Assembly (NCBI RefSeq): GCF_014204795.1
Contig: NZ_JACHMB010000001.1
Span: 9,560,501 to 9,624,500, forward strand
Reading direction: 5' to 3'
DNA: 64,000 bases
DNA from: Nonomuraea jabiensis
GTDB lineage: Bacteria; Actinomycetota; Actinomycetes; Streptosporangiales; Streptosporangiaceae
Shown in pieces: positions 9,020 through 17,722 of this stretch. The notes beneath the pieces were generated by a model that was not told the DNA's origin, searched no databases, and saw nothing but the letters and a program-made list of their open reading frames with translations. The position numbers were made by a program, and so were the translations under genes. Each line of letters begins with the position of its first letter. Position 1 is the stretch's first letter.

Positions 9020-9872
9020 TGTTGACGGCGAAGCCCAGCCGACTGCTTCCTCATGTACGTGATAATGCTTGTCCGCGTTGAAGGCCAGACCTCGGGGTGC
9101 CAGCCACTCCGCCAACGCTGCCTGGACCTGCTGCGCCTGCCGCTGGCTGTGGCAGAACGCGATGAGATCATCCGCGTAGCGGATCACCAGCGGCGAGCCC
9201 GGCATCGCCTCACCGCCGTGAACACCGGCAGCCTGGCGATAACGGACTCCTGCGGCCTTCTCCAGCCCCGTGCAACGCGATGTTCAAGAGCAACGGACTG
9301 ATCACGCCGCCCTGTGGAGTGCCCTCCTCGGTCGGCGCGAATCCCTTGCCCTTCTCGAACACCCCCGCCTTCAACCACTCCCAGATCAGGTCCCTGGCGG
9401 GGAACGAACCGAGAGCTTCCAGAAGCCGGGAATGGTCGATCCGGTCGAACGCCGCAGCCAGATCCGCGTCCAGCGCCCACACCCGCTTGGCCCGAGAGCC
9501 TCGGCAGATGTTGAAGATCGCACTGATGGCGTCCTGGCAGCTCCGCCCAGGCCGGAACCCGTAAGACTTGGGCTCAAACCGGGACTCCCACTCGGGCTCC
9601 AACGCGTTACGGACCCTGCCCTGGTGGCATCGGTCCATGATCACCGGAATCCCGAGCGGCCGGAGCTTCGCACGGTTACCCGCCTTGGGTCTATACACGC
9701 GCTTGACCGGCCGAGGTCTCCAAGACGAAGCATCACGATGCACTACCTTGGGCCAGTCCTGCTCCTGCGCCGCCTTGAAGATCCGCTGCCTCAGCCGCCG
9801 TACGTTCTCCTCGTGCAGCCGCCAATCGACGGCCTCCCAATCGAGGTGCACGTCCTCCGGTCCGTTCACCAT
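9020..9872 (-). pseudogene. group II intron reverse transcriptase/maturase, broken
   Basis: Recognisable RT blocks in order: PKAGNRAKLRPLGIPVIMDR, FEPKSYGFRPGRSCQDAI, the first catalytic Asp region LDADLAAAFDRIDH, TPQGGVISPLLLNIALHG, the YADD motif in VIRYADDLIAFCHSQ, and LAPRGLAFNADK. There are three lesions. An in-frame loss of roughly 55 residues follows QDWPKV, where the first RT block normally lies. A one-base insertion in a GGGG run near 9271 shifts the frame before LEKAAGVRY. Truncation after FNADK removes the thumb, maturase X domain and any HNH domain. The two ORFs left in different frames cannot give an active enzyme. Confidence 0.8.
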
Positions 9873-10548
9873 GCGGTGTCCAACTTGCCCTTCGGCTCCG
9901 GCGGCTCGAACTGCATCACTTCAAAGGCTCACCTGCTCACGTCAGCGCCCTTTTCGGAGCCCAGGCACTCGGCCCGGTATCCGGCCAGTTATCCGAGACA
10001 GCGGCCTGGAGGAGCCGCCCTGCCATCCCGGTTTCCTGTCGACTTTCGTCCACCGGCATTCGCTTCTTGAGCATCCTGTTCCCGCCAGAGGATTCCGCTC
10101 TCCTTACGGTCGGCCTACCGATCCCGCCTGGGCGGGCCGGACTCTGTCGGGGTTCCCGTGTTCCACACGCGTGAGATACGGCCGGGGTGGGTGCCTTCTT
10201 TACTCCGAAGCAGCGGTGTCCTCCCGGCCAGCGCAGCCTCTCTGACCAGCGCCTGCCGCTTCCCAGCGGCCAGCCCTATACCCCGCTGGAACATCCCATC
10301 GGCGGAGCTGCTGATAACGGAGCACGCGAAGATTCACTCACGTTCACCCGTCCGGCCTTCCCCAGGCCCGCCATCCCCGGATGGAACGGGAACAGCTTCG
10401 GCTCTCACCCCAGGCTCCGCACCCCACGGTTACCCGCGACGCACTCCAGGGCGGGGACGGCCCCACGGACACTGGACCGGATCACACCCTCATCAACATG
10501 ACCTCCAAACTGGCGTGATCACTCACAACGTGCGACATCACGTCGCAC
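9020..10548 (-). mobile_element. decayed group II intron
   Basis: The minus strand carries a reverse transcriptase remnant (9020-9872) preceded by about 675 bases of gene-free, structured sequence, the usual spacing between a group II intron 5' end and its domain-IV ORF. A GTGCGACGTG at 10548 on the minus strand fits the GUGYG start consensus. The 3' part (maturase domain, domains V and VI) is absent: the ORF breaks at about 9045 and no domain-V-like hairpin follows. The intron is therefore a 5' remnant and cannot splice or move. The exact 5' end is inferred from the consensus only. Confidence 0.6.
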
Positions 10549-10599
10549 GGCTGCCCTCAGCTTCACCAACCTGCTGCGACAGGCTGGAGGCGAAGGTCT

Positions 10600-10733
10600 C
10601 TCACCTCCACTCGAACCAACAGCGCCTCATGGCGCAAAGCCCTATTCGTGAACACCCCACGCGTTACGTCAAACCCGGCGCCGAGGCCATCGCCAAGGTC
10701 ACCGAGGTCCTGGCACCCCGCCGTACCCACTGA
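10600..10733 (+). pseudogene. tyrosine integrase C-terminal tail
   Basis: The last 35 or so residues before the stop (RLMAQSPIREHPTRYVKPGA followed by EAIAKVTEVLAP) match the end of integrases whose intact versions read [20 protein letters not shown] followed by PSAEAIAEVTSLLAPG. Nothing upstream continues the domain, because the group II intron 5' end lies immediately to the left at 10548. It is a fragment only. A related fragment occurs at the right edge of the window (63759-63895). Confidence 0.5.
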
Positions 10734-10868
10734 TCAACGGAGTGGCGGCTCGCCGGAGCTATAGGAGTTCCGGGCCATCACGGATGATCGTGTTGAACGG
10801 TCCGGCATCGACGTGGACGACACACTCGTGGCTTTGCGCCTGGTGGCGTTCGGCGGCTTCATCGTCGT

Positions 10869-13643
10869 TCAGGCCGACTCGGCTGTGCGGCCGGTCGCGT
10901 TCAGCGCGCCGGCCAGCTCGCGGCGTGAGCTCACGCCGAGCTTCATGAACACCTTGCGCAGATGCCATTCGACGGTTCGCGGGCTGAGGAACAGCTGGGC
11001 GCCGATCTCGGGGTTGCTCCGCCCGGCAACGGCGAGCTGCGCGATCTCCGCCTCCTGGGCGGTCAGCTCGTCGAAGGCGTCGACCCTGCGCCGCCGCACC
11101 CGTTCCCCCGCGGTGGCCAGCTCTCGGCGGGCCCGCTCGGCGAACGCGTCCATGCGCATCTCGCCGAACAGCTCGAGCGCCTGCCGCAGGTGATCACGGG
11201 CGGCCACGCGGTGGCCGGCGCGCCGCAGCCACTCGCCGTAGAGCAGGTGCGCGCGGGCCAGTTCCGGACGCACCGGCGTCGGCGCCAGCCTTTCTATCGC
11301 CTCGCGGTACAGGCGGTCGGCGTCCGAGCCGTCGCTGAGCAGCGCGCGCAGGCGCGTTGCGACGCCGAGCCCCCAGTCGGTGCCGGCGGCCGCGGCGCCC
11401 TGGCGAAGCCGGTCGAGAGCGGCCCGTGCCGTCTCCGGGCGTCCGGCTCTGGCGGCCGCCTCGACCAGCTCGATCCTGGCCCAGTCGGCGACGAACAGTT
11501 CGGGGGTGTCGGCGGCGGCCCGCTGGGCGGCTGCCAGCGCCTCGTCGTACCGGCCGAGGCCGTTGCAGAGCATCGCGGTGGCCGAGCGGGCGTACTGCAC
11601 CGCGCAGCCCTGCCCGGCGGCCGTGGCCTCCGCGATCGTCACGTTGATCAGCGTGCGGGCCTCGGCCTCGCGTCCGCGCGCGCCAGCGAGCATGAGCCTG
11701 GCGTACGAGGCGATCCGTGACCCCGTCGCCTGGGTGACCGCCCCGGCTTCGGCGATCAGCAGGGCCGCGCCCCTGAGGTCCCCGGCTACGCACAGGGCCT
11801 GGGCCAGGACGTCGAGGGCGACCGGCAGCACGCTGAGCGCGCCCGATTCGCGAGCGATCCGGATCTGACGGGCCAGAGGGGTGGCCCAGGCCTCGTAGTC
11901 CCACACCATCACGGCCGCCGCGGTGGAGCGGACGACCTCCTGGATCGTGGCCGCCCCGTCGCCGCTGAAGCGGTCCGCCGCCTGACGGAGGAGGGGTGCC
12001 GCCGCGTCCCGCCCGCCGGTCACGGCGAGTGCGAGGCCGTCCAGGAGGACGTCGGCCGCCTCCGGAGGACCTTCGGGACGCGGGCAGGCCAAAGCCTTGC
12101 TCGAGATCTCCGCCATGCTGGTGCCGCGCGTCATGGCACCCGCGAACAACGCCGCGCTCCAGGCGTCGAGGTAGGTCTTGCGCGCCAGCCCCGGGTCGAG
12201 CGGCTCGAGGGCCTGCGCCGCGCCGAGCAGCAGGAGGGGGCCTTCGCTGCCGCGGGTCTGCCAATACCTGGCCTGGGCGCGCAGCAGGTTCGCGCGGGCG
12301 CGCTGCAGGTCCTCCAGCGGGCCGGCCTCCGCCGTGGCCAGCAGTCCCAGAGCGGCATTGAAGACACCCGCCTGAACGCTCGCGCCCGCGGCGGTGAGCG
12401 CGCGCTCCGCTCGCCGTACCGGATCGGGCGTCAGCGCCACCGCGCGCTGCAGGAACGAAGCCGCCGCCGCCAGGCCGCCACGGGCTTGCGCCTGACCGGC
12501 GGAGCGTTCCAGCTCGGCCGCGACCTCCTCGTCCGGGCCCTCCGCGGCGGCGGCGAGATGCCACGCACGGCGCGCGGGATCGTTGTCGCGGCCCGTCGCC
12601 TCCGCCAGCGCCAGGTGCGCCGCCCGCCGGTCCGCCGCCTGAGCTGACCGGTATACCACCGTACGAACGAGAGGATGACGGAAGACGACGCGCTCGCGGA
12701 TCGTCATCAGCCCGTCGGCGTTCGCCGGATCCGCTGCCGCGGGCCCGATGCCCATCCGGTCCGCGGCGCGCCACAGCATCAGCGGATCACCGAGCGGCTC
12801 CGCCGCCGCCACCAGCAGGAGTGCCCGGGTCTGCGCGGGCAGCGCCCCTATCCGGCGGCGGAAGCTCTCCTCGATGCCGGGTGAGATCCCGGCCGAGACC
12901 TCCGGCCACCTGGACGGTCCGAAGCCTCCTGCCAGCTCCTCGACCGGCAGGCCGCGGGGCATTTCCAGCAGGGCGAGCGGGTTTCCGCGCGTTTCGGCCA
13001 CGAGCCGGTCGCGTACCTGCTCGTCCAGCGGGCCAGGCCGGGCCTGCTCCAGCAACGCCCGCGCGTCGTCAGGTGCCAGACCGTGGACCGTCAGCTCCGG
13101 CAACGAGGCGAGAATCTTGTCATCGGCCGGCTCCCGCACGGCGAAGACCATCGCGACCGACTCGGCGACCAACCGCCGCGCCACGAAGGCCAGCGCCTGC
13201 GCCGAGGCGCGATCCAGCCACTGCGCGTCGTCGATCACGCAGATGAGCGGACGCTCCTCCGCCACCTTGGCCAGCAGCGTCAGCACCGCCAGGCCGATCA
13301 GGAAGCGATCCGGAGCAACCCCGTCCCGCAGCCCGAAGACGGTCCGCAGCGCGTCCGCCTGCGGGTCCGGCAGCGTGGGCAGGCGGTCCAGGAACGGCGC
13401 GCAGAGAAGGTGCAGGCCCGCGAACGCCAGCTCCATCTCCGACTCGACCCCCGCCGCCCTCGCCACCTGGCATCCGGACGCGCGGTCGCACAGCTGGTCC
13501 AGCAACGCGGTCTTGCCGATTCCGGCTTCCCCCCGGAGCACCAGGACCTGGCTCTGGCCGGTGCGTACGCTCTGCAGCAGCCGGTCCAGGGTTTCCCATT
13601 CGCGTTGCCTGCCGCGCAGGTGAGGCAGGGAGTCTTCACGCAC
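10869..13643 (-). CDS. large ATP-binding LuxR-family regulator (LAL)
   Basis: About 924 aa from a GTG at 13643 (VREDSLPHLRG); the open frame continues upstream but that part is antisense to the neighbouring hydrolase gene. The N-terminal AAA-like ATPase has Walker A GEAGIGKTALL (near residue 35) and Walker B LICVIDDAQWLD. A long TPR-like helical middle follows, then a C-terminal LuxR helix-turn-helix (about 855-915): LTAQEAEIAQLAVAGRSNPE and LSPRTVEWHLRKVFMKLGVS. LAL proteins act as ATP-dependent activators of antibiotic or catabolic operons. The adjacent, same-strand epoxide hydrolase/SnoaL operon is the natural candidate target. A strong hairpin (13703-13734) separates the two. Confidence 0.9.
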   Translation of the reverse strand: MREDSLPHLRGRQREWETLDRLLQSVRTGQSQVLVLRGEAGIGKTALLDQLCDRASGCQVARAAGVESEMELAFAGLHLLCAPFLDRLPTLPDPQADALRTVFGLRDGVAPDRFLIGLAVLTLLAKVAEERPLICVIDDAQWLDRASAQALAFVARRLVAESVAMVFAVREPADDKILASLPELTVHGLAPDDARALLEQARPGPLDEQVRDRLVAETRGNPLALLEMPRGLPVEELAGGFGPSRWPEVSAGISPGIEESFRRRIGALPAQTRALLLVAAAEPLGDPLMLWRAADRMGIGPAAADPANADGLMTIRERVVFRHPLVRTVVYRSAQAADRRAAHLALAEATGRDNDPARRAWHLAAAAEGPDEEVAAELERSAGQAQARGGLAAAASFLQRAVALTPDPVRRAERALTAAGASVQAGVFNAALGLLATAEAGPLEDLQRARANLLRAQARYWQTRGSEGPLLLLGAAQALEPLDPGLARKTYLDAWSAALFAGAMTRGTSMAEISSKALACPRPEGPPEAADVLLDGLALAVTGGRDAAAPLLRQAADRFSGDGAATIQEVVRSTAAAVMVWDYEAWATPLARQIRIARESGALSVLPVALDVLAQALCVAGDLRGAALLIAEAGAVTQATGSRIASYARLMLAGARGREAEARTLINVTIAEATAAGQGCAVQYARSATAMLCNGLGRYDEALAAAQRAAADTPELFVADWARIELVEAAARAGRPETARAALDRLRQGAAAAGTDWGLGVATRLRALLSDGSDADRLYREAIERLAPTPVRPELARAHLLYGEWLRRAGHRVAARDHLRQALELFGEMRMDAFAERARRELATAGERVRRRRVDAFDELTAQEAEIAQLAVAGRSNPEIGAQLFLSPRTVEWHLRKVFMKLGVSSRRELAGALNATGRTAESA

Positions 13644-13702
13644 CCGGTCAGGGTATCGGGTGCCTTTTTCCCGGCTTACCGGCTGGCCCCTGGTCCGGAA
13701 GC

Positions 13703-13734
13703 GCCGCCCCGGGGGTCGGTGTCCCCGGGGCGGC
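13703..13734. terminator. strong 12-bp hairpin upstream of the LAL regulator
   Basis: GCCGCCCCGGGG (13703-13714) pairs perfectly with CCCCGGGGCGGC (13723-13734) around an eight-base loop. It lies 60-90 bases before the regulator start and about 145 bases past the hydrolase stop. It may be a second terminator of the hydrolase operon or an attenuator in the regulator leader. No T-run follows, as is usual in actinomycetes. Confidence 0.6.
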
Positions 13735-13858
13735 GTCCCGAGATCGACGCCTTGCGACGCGCCATGAGAGCGAGGCCCTGCGATGCACGTCCCGAGACCC
13801 GCATCCCGGGACCGACGCCTTGAGACCGACTCCCGAGATCGGCACTCCGCACAGGACT

Positions 13859-13876
13859 GGAGGCCCACCGGCCTCC
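13859..13876 (-). terminator. terminator of the epoxide hydrolase operon
   Basis: GGAGGCC (13859-13865) and GGCCTCC (13870-13876) form a perfect 7-bp stem with a CACC loop, ending three bases from the hydrolase stop codon. Confidence 0.7.
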
Positions 13877-13879
13877 TGG

Positions 13880-15115
13880 TCAGCGCAGCTTTCGGAAGGT
13901 CTCCCGGAGGTCGCTGGTGAAGGCTTCGGGGTTCTCGTAGTGGACGAAGTGGCCGCCCTTCATGTGGGCGTTGACGTTGATCACGTTGAAGGCATCGCGG
14001 GTGGGGCCGTTCTCGAAGGCGGCGATACGCTCTTCGACGGTGTTGACGCCGGGTGGGTAGGCGTCGCCGAGGAGGAAGGTGAAGCCGGCCGGTGCCTCGA
14101 CGACAGGTCGGCGGTCGTGGGAGGGCACCCACGGGTAGCGCACCGCGTTGCGGTACATGCGGATGGAGGAGCCGATGGCCTGGTTCACCCAGAAGGTGGT
14201 GGCCTCGGTGAGGATGAAGTCGCGGGGGAAGTTCGTCTCGAAGTCGCCCCGCTTGTCGCTCCACTTCTTCCATCGCCGCAGGAGCCAGGCGAGCATGCCG
14301 ATGGGCGAGTCGTTCAGGCCGTGGGTGAGGGTCGAGGCGTCGAGCATGTGCACCGCGACGTGGGAGGCGTAGGTGTTGACGAAGTTCTCCAGGCCCGCGC
14401 GCAGCTCCGGTGTGGCGTCCTCGGGGATCTTGGCGCCGTCGGTCAGGTCCCAGAAGCGCTCGTTGGCGAACATGCCGGGCGGCAGGTCCTGGCCGTAGTG
14501 CAGGCCGATGATGCTGTCGGCGTACTTGTGGCCGAGCGCGCTGGTGACGAGCGCGCCGTAGTCGGTGCCCGCCGCGGCGTACTTGTCGTAGCCGAGCACC
14601 TCGGTCATGAGCTTGTGCATGATGTCGGCGATCTTCCAGTAGTTCAGATCGCCCCTGCCGACCGGGGTGGACCAGCCGAAGCCCGGCAGGTCGGGGATGA
14701 TGACGTCGAACGAGTCCGCCGGGTCGCCGCCGTGGGCGGCGGGATCCGTCAGCGGGCCGATGAGCGGGAGGCTGAACCCGCTGGACCACGGCCAGCCGGA
14801 GTGCACCGCCAGCGGGACCGGGTTCGGGCCCTTGCCACGCACGTAATAGAAGTGCACGGGCGTGCCGTCGATCTCGACCTTGTACTGGTCGTGAGTGTTC
14901 AGCCGCTGCTCCTGCGCCCGCCAGTCGAAGCCGTCCGCCCAGTACTCCACGAGCGGCTTGAGGTAGGCGGTGCTGATCCCGTAGTACTCCTCCTCGTTGT
15001 CCAGGTCGTCGAAGAAGCGGGTCCTCTTCAGCCGGTCCTTGAGGTCGTCCAGGGCCTCCTGAGGGACGTCGATCTTGTACGGTTCCGCCGCACCGGGCTT
15101 GTTCACGCTGTTCAC
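13880..15115 (-). CDS. epoxide hydrolase, EHN-type alpha/beta hydrolase
   Basis: About 411 aa from a GTG at 15115 (VNSVNKPGAAEPYKIDVPQE), with GAAAGAAGA upstream. The EHN N-terminal domain (residues 15-120: LKDRLKRTRFFDDLDNEEEY, YWADGFDWRAQE) precedes an alpha/beta-hydrolase core. An oxyanion-hole stretch HSGWPWSS is followed by PDLPGFGWSTP, and the nucleophile Asp sits in AAGTDYGALVTSALG. The catalytic His is in MKGGHFVHYENPEAF near the C terminus, as usual. The family opens epoxides to diols through an Asp ester. The HSGWPWSS segment departs from the usual HGWPGS, so the substrate pocket may differ. It is preceded by a SnoaL-like gene on the same strand (80-base gap) and probably regulated by the nearby LAL protein. 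Confidence 0.87.
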   Translation of the reverse strand: MNSVNKPGAAEPYKIDVPQEALDDLKDRLKRTRFFDDLDNEEEYYGISTAYLKPLVEYWADGFDWRAQEQRLNTHDQYKVEIDGTPVHFYYVRGKGPNPVPLAVHSGWPWSSGFSLPLIGPLTDPAAHGGDPADSFDVIIPDLPGFGWSTPVGRGDLNYWKIADIMHKLMTEVLGYDKYAAAGTDYGALVTSALGHKYADSIIGLHYGQDLPPGMFANERFWDLTDGAKIPEDATPELRAGLENFVNTYASHVAVHMLDASTLTHGLNDSPIGMLAWLLRRWKKWSDKRGDFETNFPRDFILTEATTFWVNQAIGSSIRMYRNAVRYPWVPSHDRRPVVEAPAGFTFLLGDAYPPGVNTVEERIAAFENGPTRDAFNVINVNAHMKGGHFVHYENPEAFTSDLRETFRKLR

Positions 15116-15194
15116 GGCAAGTCTTCTTTCAGGTAGTGAGGTTCTCTGATGGGGTGCCGCCGCCGGCGGAGGCACGAGTTGGCCGCAGGTGGCG

Positions 15195-15653
15195 TCAGGT
15201 GGTGAAGTCCAGGCGCAGCCGGGTCTGCTTGAGCTCGGCGATGTGCCAGGTGCCGTCCGTCTTGACGAAGCGTGCGTGGTAATGGCCGAAGCCGTGCATG
15301 CCTCTGAAGGGGATGGCCTCGGATACAGGGGCGTCCTCGGGCCTGGTGACGATGTCCTCCATCGCCCAGACGCCATGAGCGTCGGTCGCCGAGTCGACGT
15401 CGATCTCGTCGGAGAACAGGTGGTGGATCAGGGTGACGCCGGGGCCTCCGCTGGCGCCTACCGTGGCCGCGATCTCCTCCCGGCCTTCCATGTGCAACCA
15501 GGCCGATCCGTCGGGCTTGTGCGGAGTGAACGTGCCGTCCGGTGTGAACAGGTTCGCCAGGTCCTGCCAGCGTTGATGGTCCGCGTACCGAACGTAGCGA
15601 CCCATCAGACGGCGAAGCTCTTCAACAGTGCTCAGACGCTCGAGAGCATCCAT
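15195..15653 (-). CDS. SnoaL-like / NTF2-fold protein
   Basis: A 152-aa product with the cone-shaped NTF2 fold signature of SnoaL_4-type proteins: an N-terminal helix LSTVEELRRLMGRYVRYADH, LANLFTPDGTFTPHKPDG, a central strand pair GVTLIHHLFSDEIDV and C-terminal GTWHIAELKQTRLRLDF. Families with this fold include ring-hydroxylating dioxygenase small subunits, polyketide cyclases and dehydratases. No catalytic residues decide between them. First gene of an operon with the epoxide hydrolase, so it may act on the same small molecule before or after epoxide opening. Confidence 0.82.
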   Translation of the reverse strand: MDALERLSTVEELRRLMGRYVRYADHQRWQDLANLFTPDGTFTPHKPDGSAWLHMEGREEIAATVGASGGPGVTLIHHLFSDEIDVDSATDAHGVWAMEDIVTRPEDAPVSEAIPFRGMHGFGHYHARFVKTDGTWHIAELKQTRLRLDFTT

Positions 15654-16168
15654 GATCGATCATTCCTTTGCGAATGAGGTGGACGGACATCCTGCCGGTG
15701 CTGCTGTGCTACAGCCCGGCCGGGCCCGCCCCGCGGATACTCCGCGTTTCAAGTTCTGGACTCTACGGTCCACTCATCTTGTGACTCCAGAAATGGACCC
15801 GAAAGTCCAAAAACGTCGACGCCGATCGCTTGGACCGACATCGACCACCCTCGCTGCAACCGGCGCGGGAAAGACCAGGGTGCGTCACTGGCCTGGTCCC
15901 TGGTGCGGCCCCCGGTGACAGAAACGCCATGCCCACCACTGCGGGAAGCGCCGCCGTGCGTGTGGGCGGACTCGCCCAGCATCGCCATCCACCTCGCGAA
16001 CCGCAGTTCCTGCCCTGCCAGGAATGGACCTCACCCGTCCCAGCCCAGCCAGGGACGAGCTCACCGCCAGTGAGTCAACCAGTGACGCACCCGGGTCCTG
16101 CCAGGTGCCTCACACGGCGAAGCTGACCGGCATCAGCTGCGGAACCATGGCGTGAAAGGACCGCTGGC
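15654..16168. promoter_or_regulatory. 515-base divergent intergenic region
   Basis: No convincing gene. It separates the SnoaL/epoxide hydrolase operon (leftward) from the truncated LAL gene (rightward) and must hold the operon promoter. Around 15750-15815 the motif TGGAC recurs with AGTCC or GGTCC in opposite orientation (TGGACTCTACGGTCCA, then GGACCCGAAAGTCC), a possible regulator site. The latter half is featureless. Confidence 0.4.
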
Positions 16169-17047
16169 GTGGATTCAGCCACGACGACGTTGATCGGCCG
16201 GGAGGATGGTCAAGCGCGGCTGTCCGCCTTCATGGAGGCCGCCATGGGGCAGGCGCTCGTCGTGCGCGGCGAGGCCGGGATCGGCAAGAGCGCTCTCCTC
16301 GACCACGCGGCGGATCTCGCACGCCAGAGTGGCCCTCTCGTCATCCGGGCCACCGGGGTGGAGGCGGAATCCGAGCTGCCCTACGCCGGACTGCATCAGC
16401 TTCTCCATCCGCTGCTCTCCGGCGCCGGGCGTCCGGGCGACGGCTGCCGGGCGGTCTTCGACGCGGCTTTCGCCCAGCATGAAGGTCGGCCGCCGTCGGT
16501 CATGGCGCTCGGCGTCGCCATGCTCGGCCTGGTGTCCCGAGCGGCGGCAGAGCAGCCGCTGTTGCTGGTCCTCGACGACGGCCAGTGGCTGGACGACCCG
16601 AGCGCCGACGTCTGCGGGTTCGTGAGCCGCCGGATCGCCGGCAGCCCGGTGAAGCTACTCGTGGCCGTCCGCGCCGACGTCGCCTCCCGCTTCGACATGG
16701 GGGCGCTGCCGGAGGTGGCGGTCGGCGCGCTCTCGGACGACGACGCGGCGCGCCTGCTGGATCAGCACCATCCGGCGCTGGGCAAGCACGCCCGGCAGGT
16801 GGTGCTGGACCAGGCTCGGGGTAATCCGCTGACGCTGCTGGAGCTGCCCGCCCACGTTGCCGGCCGCCCCGGTGACGAGCCGGCGACGGATGCCTCCGGC
16901 CGGCCCGAGGCGCCGCTGCCCAGGCGGCTCCAGCTTCTGTACGGGACCCGCATCGCCGCCCTCAGCGACACCGTCCGCGCGGAGCTTTCGATGTTGAGGG
17001 TGAGTATTTCCTCGGCCCGGGCGGCGGTCTCGTACAGGAGCCTGTAG
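16169..17047 (+). pseudogene. truncated LAL (ATPase-LuxR) regulator
   Basis: The N-terminal 270 residues are a good LAL ATPase: LIGREDGQARLSAFM, Walker A GEAGIGKSALLDHA, and Walker B LLLVLDDGQWLDDPSADV. At about 16988, after LSDTVRAEL, the sequence changes to the antisense of a recombinase gene and stops within 20 codons. The TPR-like middle and the LuxR DNA-binding domain (some 600 residues) are missing, so it cannot act as a transcription activator. It is related to the intact LAL gene at 10869. The junction is shared with the truncated integrase on the other strand. Confidence 0.85.
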
Positions 17048-17463
17048 AGGGTTTTCTCGCGGATGCCGACGTCGCGGCGGGCGATCAGCCGGTCGATCGC
17101 GGTCCTGGAGCGGGCGGGGGTCTGGCTGTCGGGGGCGGCCAGCCGCCTGGCCCAGGCGGGCACGGCGGGGGCGTCGTGGCCGTGCTCGCGGCACCAGGCC
17201 AGCCACGAGGCCACGGAGGCGCGGCGGGCGTTCCAGGTGTTGACCGCCGCGCCGCCCCACAGCGTCTCCAGGGCCTCGCCGATCTCGTCGTCGGCCACCG
17301 CCGCGAGCGGGCGCTGCTCGCCGAGTCGCGGCGCGGTCTTGCCGACGCCGATGGCGTAGGCGCGCACGGTGTTGGGGTTGGCCACGGTGTCGAGGAAGGC
17401 GTCGGCCGCGGCGCGGACCGTCAGCCCCTGCCCTGTCGGCAGCGGCGTCACCACGGCGGGCAC
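16988..17463 (-). pseudogene. truncated tyrosine recombinase
   Basis: From a GTG at 17463 with a strong AAGGAGG site, about 158 natural residues. A SAM-like core-binding domain (AADAFLDTVANPNTVRAYAI, NTWNARRASVASWLAWCREH) is followed by the start of the catalytic domain with the first catalytic Arg context LLYETAARAEEILTLNIE. There the gene ends in the LAL fragment at about 16988, before the HxxR and Tyr motifs, so it is inactive. Two recombinase-like palindromic sites lie just upstream (17474-17571), the nearest overlapping the leader. The intact protein is expected to be a compact stand-alone Xer/Cre-like enzyme of about 290-330 aa. Confidence 0.8.
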
Positions 17464-17473
17464 GGCGTCCTCC

Positions 17474-17486
17474 TTGCCACAGATAA
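17474..17486. repeat. extra half-site of the lox-like repeat
   Basis: TTGCCACAGATAA repeats one arm of the inverted repeat at 17541 and sits immediately upstream of the AAGGAGG ribosome site of the recombinase gene. A protein bound here would block expression, which suggests autoregulation. Confidence 0.55.
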
Positions 17487-17540
17487 CAGGGCCGCTTCGC
17501 GTACGCCCGGCGACAGGTCGCCGCAGGTCGTGATCAGCGA

Positions 17541-17571
17541 TGCCACAGATAATAGAGCGTTATCTGTGGCA
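17541..17571. repeat. lox-like inverted repeat, candidate recombinase site
   Basis: TGCCACAGATAA (17541-17552) and its exact complement TTATCTGTGGCA (17560-17571) flank a 7-base asymmetric spacer TAGAGCG. Two 12-bp arms around a 6-8 bp spacer is the geometry of a tyrosine-recombinase core site. It lies about 80 bases upstream of the recombinase start. It could instead be an operator for autoregulation. Confidence 0.6.
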
Positions 17572-17722
17572 GCACTCCACCTTCACCAGCACGAATCCCC
17601 GCCACTCAACCCTTCAAGATCATCCCAATGCGGGTTTGGGCTGATGTGGGTTGACCTCCCTGAGCAGGGTGTTCAGGGATGGATCGAACAGGTAACAACC
17701 TGTGTGGTGTACAAGGCGGCGC

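Noticed and set aside
8925..9045. Domain V/VI of the group II intron to the left of the reverse transcriptase
   Set aside because: No hairpin resembling the conserved domain V was found on the minus strand; the intron appears cut here.
13644..14789. N-terminal 380 codons of an open frame extending the LAL gene upstream
   Set aside because: This part is an out-of-frame reading of the epoxide hydrolase gene on the same strand. The LAL start fits at the GTG at 13643, directly before LAL homology.
16762..16987. The minus-strand frame continuing the recombinase to 16762
   Set aside because: After ILTLNIE the translation becomes the antisense of the LAL ATPase and no longer resembles a recombinase.
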